Notes: generated by a model not told the origin, from the letters alone. A DNA stretch of 28,320 bases from Roseivirga sp. UBA6061 (GCA_002427745.1 DIYF01000171.1:1-28320); one strand, 5' to 3'. Positions 16,998 through 24,953 are shown, numbered from the stretch's first letter. Made by a program: numbers and translations.

Positions 16998-18722
16998 CTA
17001 CAGACTTCCTTTTTTAATCTGGCTGACGGCATAGTCTACAGCCCGTGTGGTAAAAGCCATATAGGTCAGAGAGGGGTTCTGACAGGCTGAAGAGGTCATA
17101 AAGGCACCGTCTGTTACAAATACATTTTTCACGGCATGTACCTGATTCCACTTGTTGAGCACTGAGGTTTTCGGGTCTCGTCCCATTCTGGCCGTTCCCA
17201 TTTCATGGATTCCTAGCCCCATATTCGCACCCAGGTCAAAGGTTTCTACTCCTGTGAAACCTGCCGCCTCCAGCATTTCTGCTGCCTGAGTGACAATATC
17301 CTTTCTCATGGCCATAGCGTTTTCTCCAAAGGCCGCATCGAAATTGACAGTTGGCAATCCCCACTGATCCAGTTGATCATAGTCCAGGGTCATTTTATTG
17401 TCATGATCGGGCAGACATTCTCCAAAACCTTCCAGCCCGAGCGTCCATTGTCCCGGATAAAAGAGCTGCTCCTTGGCTGCTTTTCCTACTTTCATTTCAG
17501 CGATACCCCGGGTCCAGTCCTCTCGTGAAGAATAGCCCTGATAGCCGTAGCCTCTGAGAAAGTCGGATGTTTGTGATGCCTTATCCAGGTTTCTGAAGCG
17601 TGGAATATAAATCCCATTTGGTCTTCTGCCCTTATCGTATTTGTCCTGAAAGCCCTCATGCTTGCCAAAAGCACCAACCTCCAGGTGATGATCCATCATA
17701 TTGTGCCCTAGCTCTCCACTGTCATTTCCCATACCATCCGGAAAGCGGTCGCTCCTTGACTGCAGCAGTATGGAAGTGGACCCTACGGTTGAGGCGCAGA
17801 GAAAAACGACTTTGGCATAAAAATCCTGACGTTCTCCCGAGTTTCTGTCAATCACACTTACCCCTTTGGCTTTTCGGGATTCTTTGTCGTAGATCACCTC
17901 ACTCACAATGGCGTCTGTGGCAATGGTCAGGTTTCCTGTAACTTTAGCGGCTGGTAGCGTACCCGCCAGACTACTGAAATACCCGCCATAAGGACAACCT
18001 CTTCGACATCGGTTTCTGTACAGACAGGGAGTTCTACCCCCGTCATTGGCGTGTTCCAAAGGAGCCGTGAGGTGAGCCGTGCGACCAATGGTAACAAAGC
18101 GGTTTTTGATTTTAGCTTCTACAGCCGACTGGAAATGACTTTCCACACAGCTCATCTGCATGGGTGGCAAAAAATGTCCGTCAGGGAGCTGAGAAAAGCC
18201 CCGCCTGTCTCCACTAACCCCTATAAATTTCTCCACATGATCGTACCAGGGAGCAATATCTTTATACCTGACCGGCCAGTCTACCCCATAACCGTCTTTG
18301 GCGTTAGACTCAAAATCCATGGGGCTCCAACGGTAACTTTGCCTGCCCCAGGTAAGTGACCTCCCCCCCAGCTGGTAGCCCCGCATCCAGTCAAATCTTC
18401 GGGTTTCCTGATAAGGGTGCTCACTGTCTTTGACGAAGAAGTGTTTTCCCGCTTCGTCAATGGTATACCCCGTACGACTTTGTTTGGGATAATCAGTCTC
18501 CAATTCGTCAGGGGGTACGGTCCCTCTGTTGGGCAAATCCCATTTATCAAGCGCGGCTGTTGTATAGTCTTTGACATGATCCACATTTTTGCCCCGCTCG
18601 AGCACCAGTGTTTTCATTCCTTTTTCACTGAGCTCTTTTGCGGCCCAGCCTCCGGTAATACCTGAGCCTACAACAATGGCATCAAAAGTCCGGTCCTGAG
18701 CAGTTTTGTGGATTATGTTCAT
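16998..18722 (-). CDS. GMC-family FAD oxidoreductase with iron-sulfur motif
   Basis: FAD-dependent dehydrogenase of 574 residues resembling the catalytic subunit of glucoside 3-dehydrogenase, gluconate 2-dehydrogenase and bacterial FAD glucose dehydrogenase. The FAD motif VVGSGITGG is at 17-25, with the ribose-binding Glu in LVLERG (Glu42). A C-x5-C-x3-C motif (Cys233, Cys239, Cys243) matches the 3Fe-4S ligands of this subfamily. The expected catalytic pair is His506 (GIHEMGTARMG) and Asn549 (CQNPSLTYMA). It has no signal peptide, so export would need a Tat-bearing partner. It is a close paralogue of the gene at 19611-21356, but a terminator at 18930 separates the two, and this copy has no small-subunit gene of its own. 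Substrate is probably a sugar or polyol. Confidence 0.92.
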   Translation of the reverse strand: MNIIHKTAQDRTFDAIVVGSGITGGWAAKELSEKGMKTLVLERGKNVDHVKDYTTAALDKWDLPNRGTVPPDELETDYPKQSRTGYTIDEAGKHFFVKDSEHPYQETRRFDWMRGYQLGGRSLTWGRQSYRWSPMDFESNAKDGYGVDWPVRYKDIAPWYDHVEKFIGVSGDRRGFSQLPDGHFLPPMQMSCVESHFQSAVEAKIKNRFVTIGRTAHLTAPLEHANDGGRTPCLYRNRCRRGCPYGGYFSSLAGTLPAAKVTGNLTIATDAIVSEVIYDKESRKAKGVSVIDRNSGERQDFYAKVVFLCASTVGSTSILLQSRSDRFPDGMGNDSGELGHNMMDHHLEVGAFGKHEGFQDKYDKGRRPNGIYIPRFRNLDKASQTSDFLRGYGYQGYSSREDWTRGIAEMKVGKAAKEQLFYPGQWTLGLEGFGECLPDHDNKMTLDYDQLDQWGLPTVNFDAAFGENAMAMRKDIVTQAAEMLEAAGFTGVETFDLGANMGLGIHEMGTARMGRDPKTSVLNKWNQVHAVKNVFVTDGAFMTSSACQNPSLTYMAFTTRAVDYAVSQIKKGSL

Positions 18723-18734
18723 AGTCTAATCTTT

Positions 18735-18762
18735 ATTATGTAATAGCAAACTATTGCATAAT
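18735..18762. promoter_or_regulatory. Long inverted repeat in the leader of the GMC gene
   Basis: ATTATGTAATAG, loop CAAA, then CTATTGCATAAT: 12 paired positions with one mismatch, ending 13 bases upstream of the GMC ATG at 18722. It could be a repressor operator or a leader hairpin near the ribosome binding region. Which of these cannot be settled from sequence. Confidence 0.5.
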
Positions 18763-18786
18763 CTGACAATTTGAAAACCACCACTC

Positions 18787-18895
18787 AAGTCTTATTAAAG
18801 ACTTATGAATCAGTATTTTTCAAATATCAGGGTTGACCCTGACAAGATGCTGGCGTTCAGCATTTTCGTCTGTTATTCATTTTTTAAATGAATAA
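18787..18895. repeat. Run of consecutive inverted repeats (hairpin array)
   Basis: Four further dyads follow one another with short gaps: AAGTCTT-atta-AAGACTT (18787-18804); TCAGGG-ttga-CCCTGA (18827-18842); AAGATGCTG-gcgtt-CAGCATTTT with one G-T pair (18844-18866); TTATTCATTT-ttt-AAATGAATAA (18873-18895). A short AT-rich dyad (18814-18826) lies between the first two. The stem sequences differ, so this is not one repeated unit. No gene overlaps it. Confidence 0.6.
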
Positions 18896-18929
18896 GGCTG
18901 GGTCAAAAAATTGAGCACTAAATAAACAA

Positions 18930-18961
18930 AAAAACCCTGACGCCAGGCATCAGGGTTTTGT
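18930..18961 (-). terminator. Terminator of the GMC/subunit-3 operon
   Basis: Read leftward: AAAACCCTGA, a GC-containing loop, TCAGGGTTTT and further T residues. It follows the stop of the small-subunit gene at 18978 by about 17 bases and makes the downstream GMC gene a separate transcription unit. Confidence 0.85.
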
Positions 18962-18977
18962 TTCATTTTCTTAAAAA

Positions 18978-19607
18978 TCAGACACTCGACCAGGCTTTGG
19001 TACCCGCCTCATAAGGTATACATCCTTCGTAAACCTGAGGAATAGGGTCATAAGCCATGACCGTCTCGCCTACCAGCTCAGAAGTAAAGTAGCTTCTGAA
19101 AGTGGCCGGCACTACGTTAACGGTAAAGTAGGTCATCAGAAACTCCTCTGATTTCTCAGAGTTTTCATCCTGAAGACTTGCATAATAGGCCTTACTCTTC
19201 GCATCGTCATTTTCAAAGCCAATCATGAAATCATTAATGACCTGAGTCACCTGCTCAGTCGTAGCCTTGTTGAAAGAAGTGTCCTGTGTATCGTCATAGC
19301 TCTTCACAAAAGCGGCCAGCCCTCTTCTGAAGTAATCGCTGTCTTTTTCTTTGTACAATACTTTCAGAGCCTGATCGAGGTGGTTTACCACACCTGCATC
19401 GGTAGCCCCCGGGGTACTGGTCTTTGGCGCAATGGCCTCACAGATCTTTTCCATTTGAGCAGCTTCTGCCGGTGTGAAAAATACCGGCAACCAGCCCACT
19501 TCAGGAGCAGATGGTGAACAGCTCTGCAATGCTCCAAACAATGCAGAAGAGGAAAACAGGGCTGCTGAGCCCAATCCTATATTCTTAAGTGCTTTTCTTC
19601 TTTCCAT
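18978..19607 (-). CDS. Gluconate 2-dehydrogenase subunit 3 family (hitchhiker) protein
   Basis: Small subunit (209 residues, PF13618-type) that accompanies GMC sugar dehydrogenases. Its N-terminus MERRKALKNIGLGSAALFSS is a twin-arginine (Tat) signal, and LQSC at about residue 30 resembles a lipobox. The body contains FFTPAEAAQMEKICEAIAPKT and TPGATDAGVVNHLDQAL, typical of the family. In studied systems this subunit carries the signal-less GMC subunit through the Tat pore and stabilises it. The gene begins three bases after the stop of the GMC gene at 19611-21356, which is therefore its main partner. It might also serve the paralogue at 16998-18722. Confidence 0.92.
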   Translation of the reverse strand: MERRKALKNIGLGSAALFSSSALFGALQSCSPSAPEVGWLPVFFTPAEAAQMEKICEAIAPKTSTPGATDAGVVNHLDQALKVLYKEKDSDYFRRGLAAFVKSYDDTQDTSFNKATTEQVTQVINDFMIGFENDDAKSKAYYASLQDENSEKSEEFLMTYFTVNVVPATFRSYFTSELVGETVMAYDPIPQVYEGCIPYEAGTKAWSSV

Positions 19608-19610
19608 GAT

Positions 19611-21356
19611 TTAGAGATTTCCTTTTTTAACCTGATCTGCTGCGTAATTAGCCGCTCTTGCTGAGAAAGCCATGTAACCGAGTGATGGGTTATGACAAGC
19701 TGCAGATGTCATAAATGCACCATCAGTAACGAATACATTTTTACAGGCATGTACCTGGTTCCACTTATTCAATACAGAGGTTTTAGGATCGCGTCCCATA
19801 CGGGCAGTACCCATTTCGTGAATACCAAGTCCCATATTCGGGCCATTGTCATACGTACCCACATTCTTGAAACCAGCCGCTTCGAGCATTTCTGCTCCGG
19901 CAGTCATCATGTCTTTACGCATTTCGTATTCGTTGTCGTGGAAGTTACCGGCATCGAATTTAACCTGAGGCAAGCCCCACTGATCCAGGTTGTTCTCATC
20001 CAGCATCATATAGTTCTTATGCTGAGGCAGAATCTCACCAAAACCACCGATTCCCATGGTCCAGCCTCCCGGCTCCATGGCCATGTCCTTCACTTTACCA
20101 CCGACTCTTTCTTCAACAGCCAGTTTTCGGCCCCAGCCTTGTCGGCTGGCTCCTCCCTGGTAACCGTAGCCCCTGATGAACTTGTCCATCTTGGTACCTG
20201 GCCCCATGTTTCGGAAACGTGGAATATAAATACCATTGGCTCTTCTGCCCTTGTAATATTTGTCTTCGAAACCATCGATGCTACCATAAGCTCCCACTCC
20301 CAGGTGGTGGTCCATGATATTGTGACCGAGCTCACCACTATCATTACCCAGTCCATTGGGGAAGCGGGCACTCTTAGACTGCAGCAGGATAGCAGCAGAA
20401 GCAATAGCAGAAGCACAAAGGAAAATTACCTTGGCATAGTACTCAGTGGATTCTTTGGTGTTTTGATCGATAGCCCTGACACCGATCGCCTTCTTCTGAC
20501 TGTCGTCATAAATCACCTCATGTACAATAGCGTCCGTCACAATGGTGAGGTTACCACTTTGTACACCGGCAGGCAGCGTAGAAGAAAGGCTTGAGAAGTA
20601 TCCACCATAAGGACAGCCTCTCATACAACGGTTTCTCATCAGACACTGAACACGTCCGCCCGGGTTTTTATGATCAGGCTGACTTTTGCTCAATGGCTCT
20701 GTCAGGTGAGCCGTTCTACCGATAGTCACCCATCGGTTGTTCCATTTACTCTCTACTGCCTTGGCAAACTTCTGCTCTACACAGTTCATTTGCATCGGTG
20801 GCAGGAATATACCGTCAGGCAGCTGCTTCAGGCCACGCTTTTCTCCACTTACGCCAATGTAGCGCTCAACATAGTCGTACCATGGCTTAATATCTTTGTA
20901 GCGTACAGGCCAGTCCACGGCAATACCATCTTTTAGGTTAGCGGTGAAATCGACATCGCTGAGTCTGTAGCTCTGACGACCCCAGGTAATGGAGCGTCCA
21001 CCCAGGTGATAGCCTCGCATCCAGTCGAAACGTGTATCTTCCTGATAAGGGTGTTCACTGTCTTTTACAAAAAAATGGCGATGTGCCTCAGCTGTAGTAT
21101 AGCCTGTTCTGTTTTGTTTTGGGTAATCTTTGGCGATGACATCCGGAGGAGTCTGTCCACGGTTGGGAAGGTCCCAGGTGTCTAGTGCGGCAGTGTGATA
21201 GTCTTTTACATGTTCGATTTTTCGTCCACGTTCAAGCACAAGGGTTTTCATACCATTCTCACTCAGCTCTTTAGCTGCCCAGCCTCCACTAATTCCGGAC
21301 CCTACCACAATGGCATCATAGGTCCGTTCTTGTTTTGCTTTGAGGTTCAAGTTCAT
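19611..21356 (-). CDS. GMC-family FAD oxidoreductase, partner of subunit 3
   Basis: Catalytic GMC subunit of 581 residues, cofactor FAD, probably acting in the periplasm after Tat export with the small subunit encoded three bases downstream. FAD motif VVGSGISGG (17-25) and Glu42; iron-sulfur motif C-x5-C-x3-C at Cys238, Cys244, Cys248 within a CLMRNRC...CPYGGYF segment; catalytic His513 (GIHEMGTARMG) and Asn556 (CHNPSLGYMA). No signal peptide. By eye it is about three-quarters identical to the paralogue at 16998-18722 over the first 130 residues, indicating a local duplication. Glucoside 3-dehydrogenase is the favoured function given the DUF1080 operon nearby; glucose, gluconate or another polyol are alternatives. 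Confidence 0.93.
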   Translation of the reverse strand: MNLNLKAKQERTYDAIVVGSGISGGWAAKELSENGMKTLVLERGRKIEHVKDYHTAALDTWDLPNRGQTPPDVIAKDYPKQNRTGYTTAEAHRHFFVKDSEHPYQEDTRFDWMRGYHLGGRSITWGRQSYRLSDVDFTANLKDGIAVDWPVRYKDIKPWYDYVERYIGVSGEKRGLKQLPDGIFLPPMQMNCVEQKFAKAVESKWNNRWVTIGRTAHLTEPLSKSQPDHKNPGGRVQCLMRNRCMRGCPYGGYFSSLSSTLPAGVQSGNLTIVTDAIVHEVIYDDSQKKAIGVRAIDQNTKESTEYYAKVIFLCASAIASAAILLQSKSARFPNGLGNDSGELGHNIMDHHLGVGAYGSIDGFEDKYYKGRRANGIYIPRFRNMGPGTKMDKFIRGYGYQGGASRQGWGRKLAVEERVGGKVKDMAMEPGGWTMGIGGFGEILPQHKNYMMLDENNLDQWGLPQVKFDAGNFHDNEYEMRKDMMTAGAEMLEAAGFKNVGTYDNGPNMGLGIHEMGTARMGRDPKTSVLNKWNQVHACKNVFVTDGAFMTSAACHNPSLGYMAFSARAANYAADQVKKGNL

Positions 21357-21513
21357 AGAGTTCTTAATTTCCAGTTCACTAAAAATTGCGATCGTATCCA
21401 GCGCGATTAGGATAGATCAGAAATATAATGAATCTCGCAGAAAAAAACGGTGGTACCTCTTTTAAAGGCGTGTACTTATGTCAGGTGGAATTGACGGGGA
21501 GGGGCTAAAACAA

Positions 21514-21537
21514 AAAAGTAGCCGGGAGGCTACTTTT
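21514..21537 (-). terminator. Terminator after the DUF2795 gene
   Basis: Read leftward: AAAAGTAGCC, loop TCCC, GGCTACTTTT and a continuing T-run. It lies directly after the stop at 21540 and isolates the small gene from the GMC operon. Confidence 0.88.
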
Positions 21538-21539
21538 GA

Positions 21540-21761
21540 TTAATATTCGTCTTCGTTGAAAAAGAAATCTTCTTTAGTCGGATAGTCTGGCCAAATCTCC
21601 TCAATGTTCTCATAAGGCTGACCATCGTCTTCAAGTTCCTGTAGGTTCTCTACCACTTCCAGCGGAGCTCCTGATCTGATTGAGAAATCAATCAACTCGT
21701 CCTTAGTGGCCGGCCAGGGTGCATCTTCTAAATAAGAAGCTAACTCTAATGTCCAGTACAT
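21540..21761 (-). CDS. DUF2795 small acidic protein
   Basis: A 73-residue cytoplasmic protein matching the DUF2795 family, strongly conserved in Bacteroidota; molecular function unknown. The pattern MYWTLELASYLEDAPWPATK, SGAPLEVVENLQELEDDG and the acidic aromatic tail WPDYPTKEDFFFNEDEY is diagnostic. It is very acidic and lacks Cys and signal sequences. It has its own promoter (21785-21816), an AAGGAA ribosome-binding-like sequence just before the ATG, and its own terminator, so it is transcribed alone. Confidence 0.92.
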   Translation of the reverse strand: MYWTLELASYLEDAPWPATKDELIDFSIRSGAPLEVVENLQELEDDGQPYENIEEIWPDYPTKEDFFFNEDEY

Positions 21762-21784
21762 ATTTCCTTTATTTTATTGGCGTG

Positions 21785-21816
21785 CAAAAGAATGTAATTA
21801 AAACTTAAAAATCAAA
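21785..21816 (-). promoter_or_regulatory. Promoter of the DUF2795 gene
   Basis: Read leftward: TTTG, 20 bases, then TTCTTTTG, one mismatch from the TAnnTTTG element. Transcription would start about 20 bases before the ATG at 21761. Confidence 0.45.
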
Positions 21817-21874
21817 CACCAAAGGTCAATTATTTTGACTGCCAACCTGTCGTTTCAGAAAAGCCATCCATTGG

Positions 21875-23113
21875 TTATTCTGCCGACTTTAATTGACTGA
21901 GAATCATTTTCTTGACCTTCACCTTTCTTTCCTGCTGTTCGAGTTTACCTCCTATCATCTGATGAAAACCACTACTGGTATTAAACTTCTCCAGATTCTC
22001 TTTAAAGGCATTCAACTCCCGCGTATCACGGTCCAGCAAGTCCCTTAAAATACGGTTGCGCAACCTGTTCTTATCCTTCCCCTGATCTTTGCCTTTCAGT
22101 CGCTTATCTACCATACTGTTCAAAAAAAGCTTTTCGCTCAGCATGTCGTACTGCATCAGGTATGCCGACTGCAGTTCGCCCATATCTTTTTTACTCACAG
22201 GGCCCAGTGCCTTCCATTCCGTTTTCACTGCGTTAAGATCTACTTCCGGAATCAAGGCCTCATTCAGGCTTTTGAGTTTTTCTATAAACTCTTCTTTGTT
22301 CTTTTTATTGGCACCAAGATTCGATTTATCAGCCACTTTCTTTGACTTCTTCGCATCATTCCAGGCCTTTTTTGTCAAAGTCTGAAATTGTGACCAGAAT
22401 TCGTTTTGTTTCTCTCGCTTAATACGGCCCAGTGTTTTCCACTCTTCCATAAGCTCCGTATTCAGAGATTTCAACTTAGCCAAAGGAACATCCTTCAGTT
22501 TTTTGGCTGCCTCTTTCAGAAAATCTTCATAGTTGGCTTCTTTCTCAACCATCATTTTTTCCAGGTCAGCATAAAAAGAAGCCCTTCTGCCATAGAAACC
22601 GTCTATAAGCTCTTTGTAGGCTCCTTCAATGGCTTCCTTATGATCTTCTGCCACGGCTCCGGTCTTCGTCCATTTAGACTGCAGCAGCTTCACCGCTTCA
22701 GTAGCTGATTTCCATTCACTGCTTTTAGTCGCTTCCGTCAGCTCGGCCAGCAGAGCCGTCTTGATCTCGAGGTTTTTTGCCCTGTTTTGAGATATAAGGC
22801 CTTCCAGCTGCTCTTCATAAGCACAAACCTTTTTGTATAGTGACTCAAAATCTCCCAGGGCATCGGCAGCAGGTATCACCTTCTTGAGGTGAAGCAACTT
22901 CATTAAATAAGATCCTTTGTTGGAAGCTGCATTGATATTAGCCTCCACCTTAGCCATATCTTTTACGATCAGGTCAAAACGCTCCTGAAAATAGGCCAGG
23001 GTCTCATCTTCTGAGGTCCTCACCTCTCCTATCTCTTTCTCAGGAAATTCCAGAAAGGCATTCCTGAAAACCTTTCCCTCTCTGATGACGCCAAATGCTG
23101 ATATTTCTGCCAA
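21875..23113 (-). CDS. DUF349-domain coiled-coil protein
   Basis: Cytoplasmic, largely helical protein of 412 residues, rich in Lys, Glu and Leu. About three DUF349 repeats are seen (roughly 113-185, 190-250 and 275-340), recognised by EAVKLLQSKWTKTGAV, NTELMEEWKTLGRIKREKQNEFWSQF and NAVKTEWKALGPVSKK. The N-terminal FGVIREGKVFRNAFLEF...EIGEVR is typical of Bacteroidota members. Function is unknown in this group. The start is a TTG at 23113: an in-frame TGA lies four codons upstream, no ATG lies between, and the first internal Met (residue 53) would remove the conserved N-terminus. It is divergent from the ABC-F gene across a 100-base gap. Confidence 0.88.
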   Translation of the reverse strand: MAEISAFGVIREGKVFRNAFLEFPEKEIGEVRTSEDETLAYFQERFDLIVKDMAKVEANINAASNKGSYLMKLLHLKKVIPAADALGDFESLYKKVCAYEEQLEGLISQNRAKNLEIKTALLAELTEATKSSEWKSATEAVKLLQSKWTKTGAVAEDHKEAIEGAYKELIDGFYGRRASFYADLEKMMVEKEANYEDFLKEAAKKLKDVPLAKLKSLNTELMEEWKTLGRIKREKQNEFWSQFQTLTKKAWNDAKKSKKVADKSNLGANKKNKEEFIEKLKSLNEALIPEVDLNAVKTEWKALGPVSKKDMGELQSAYLMQYDMLSEKLFLNSMVDKRLKGKDQGKDKNRLRNRILRDLLDRDTRELNAFKENLEKFNTSSGFHQMIGGKLEQQERKVKVKKMILSQLKSAE

Positions 23114-23213
23114 AACGTATAAAATTCAAAATCTGCCCGAAAATACTTAATTCGGCCTTCTGGAAAAGCGCCCGTAGGTTTTTTTTAGCATATTGCGACT
23201 CAACCACAGTAAT

Positions 23214-24893
23214 ATGAGTGACGAAAAAATCATCTTTTCGATGGCCGGGGTCAGCAAAATCTACCCGCCCAGCAAACAGGTCTTAAAGAATATCTATCTC
23301 TCTTTCTTTTATGGAGCCAAAATTGGCGTTTTAGGTTTGAACGGAGCCGGTAAATCCTCCCTGCTACGGATCATAGCAGGAGTCGACAAGGAGTATCAGG
23401 GTGAGGTAGTATTCTCACCGGGCTATTCTGTGGGGATGCTGGAGCAAGAGCCAAAACTTGATCCGAACAAGACGGTGAAAGAGGTGGTGGAAGAAGGCGC
23501 CAAAGAAACGGTAGACCTGCTGAAGCAATTTGAAGAGATCAACCTCAGGTTTGCCGATCCGGATATTCTGGAGAACCCTGATGCCATGAACGACCTGATT
23601 GAAGAGCAGGGCAAGGTACAGGAGAAACTGGATCAGTTGAATGCCTGGGAGCTGGATAACAAGCTCGAGCGTGCCATGGACGCGCTCAGAACGCCTCCGG
23701 CAGATGCGAACGTAAAGAATCTGTCGGGTGGAGAGAAAAGAAGGGTAGCCCTGTGCCGCCTGCTGATTCAACAGCCTGACGTGTTACTCCTGGATGAGCC
23801 TACCAACCACCTGGATGCTGAATCGGTACATTGGCTTGAGCAGTTTCTGCAGCGATATGAGGGTACGGTAATTGCCGTGACCCACGACCGCTACTTCCTC
23901 GACAATGTGGCAGGCTGGATTCTGGAACTGGACCGAGGCGAAGGTATTCCATGGAAAGGAAACTACTCCAGCTGGCTGGATCAAAAACAAAAGAGGCTGG
24001 CCGATGAGGAAAAAACGGAATCTAAGCGCCAGAAGACATTACAAAGAGAGCTGGAATGGGTACGCATGGCTCCCAAAGGGCGTCAGGCAAAAGCCAAAGC
24101 CAGACTGGGTGCTTATGACAAGCTATTAGGACAGGAGGCCCGGGAGAAAGAAGCCAAGCTGGAATTGTATATACCACCGGGACCAAGACTTGGCACCAAA
24201 GTGATAGAGGCCAAAGGTGTTTCCAAGGCTTTTGGCGATAAGCTCCTCTATGAAAACCTCGAGTTTTCTCTGCCCCAGGGCGGCATTGTGGGCATTATAG
24301 GGCCGAATGGTGCTGGTAAAACTACCCTGTTTAACCTGATTACGGGAAAAGCAGAGGCCGACCAGGGCACATTCGAAGTGGGTTCTACAGTGGACATTGC
24401 CTATGTAGATCAGGAACACGACTCACTGGACCCCGATAAATCTGTCTGGGAGGTGATCTCAGAAGGTAATGAGCTGATTCCTCTGGGAGGAAAAGAAATT
24501 AATTCACGGGCTTACGTGAGTCGCTTCAACTTTAATGGTACCGATCAGAATAAGAAGGTGGGACAGCTGTCCGGGGGAGAGCGCAACCGCGTTCACCTGG
24601 CACTTACCCTAAAGCAGGGAGCCAATCTCTTGCTGCTGGATGAGCCGACTAACGACCTGGACGTAAATACACTCCGGGCACTGGAGGAAGGCCTTGAAAA
24701 CTTCGGAGGTTGTGCAGTAGTTATTTCTCACGACCGCTGGTTCCTCGACAGAATATGTACCCACATACTGGCCTTTGAGGGCGACTCTCAGGTGTATTGG
24801 TATGAAGGCACCTACTCCGACTATGAAGAAAACCGGAAAAAGCGCCTGGGTGACAAAGGACCTACCCGTATTAAATACAAGAAGCTTGGGTAA
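23214..24893 (+). CDS. ettA: Energy-dependent translational throttle protein EttA (ABC-F)
   Basis: Cytoplasmic ABC-F ATPase that binds the ribosomal E site and tunes translation to energy status. It has two nucleotide-binding domains without membrane segments. Walker A: GLNGAGKSS and GPNGAGKTT. Signatures: LSGGEKRRVALCR and LSGGERNRVHLAL. Walker B: LLLDEPTNHLD and LLLDEPTNDLD. An inter-domain linker begins near KRQKTLQRELEWVRMAPKGRQAKAK, which is EttA-like, and the arm between the signature halves of domain 1 is present. The ATG at 23214 gives 559 residues, the EttA length; an upstream TTG (23193) would add seven unneeded residues. A terminator follows the stop closely. Confidence 0.95.
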   Translation: MSDEKIIFSMAGVSKIYPPSKQVLKNIYLSFFYGAKIGVLGLNGAGKSSLLRIIAGVDKEYQGEVVFSPGYSVGMLEQEPKLDPNKTVKEVVEEGAKETVDLLKQFEEINLRFADPDILENPDAMNDLIEEQGKVQEKLDQLNAWELDNKLERAMDALRTPPADANVKNLSGGEKRRVALCRLLIQQPDVLLLDEPTNHLDAESVHWLEQFLQRYEGTVIAVTHDRYFLDNVAGWILELDRGEGIPWKGNYSSWLDQKQKRLADEEKTESKRQKTLQRELEWVRMAPKGRQAKAKARLGAYDKLLGQEAREKEAKLELYIPPGPRLGTKVIEAKGVSKAFGDKLLYENLEFSLPQGGIVGIIGPNGAGKTTLFNLITGKAEADQGTFEVGSTVDIAYVDQEHDSLDPDKSVWEVISEGNELIPLGGKEINSRAYVSRFNFNGTDQNKKVGQLSGGERNRVHLALTLKQGANLLLLDEPTNDLDVNTLRALEEGLENFGGCAVVISHDRWFLDRICTHILAFEGDSQVYWYEGTYSDYEENRKKRLGDKGPTRIKYKKLG

Positions 24894-24901
24894 TCAGGTA
24901 T

Positions 24902-24953
24902 CAGGAAATCAGTAAACAGGGTTTTGACCTGCTATTCACTGATTTCCTGTTTT
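24902..24953 (+). terminator. Terminator after ettA
   Basis: A 12-bp perfect outer stem CAGGAAATCAGT / ACTGATTTCCTG with an inner CAGG/CCTG pairing and a following TTTTC. It lies between convergent ettA and the OsmC gene. Confidence 0.75.

Noticed and set aside
19692..20594. A 300-codon open frame on the plus strand inside the GMC gene
   Set aside because: It lies antisense to a fully conserved GMC gene, has a His/Thr/Ser-rich composition with no domain, and is a frame shadow.
16998..21356. Recent perfect duplication or mobile-element origin of the two GMC genes
   Set aside because: The copies differ throughout and are separated by another gene; no terminal repeats or transposase are present.
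21383..21410. CGATCG and GCGCGAT motifs upstream of the GMC operon as a further LacI-type site
   Set aside because: The dyad is centred on AT rather than CG and the flanks do not mirror each other, unlike the 3513 site.
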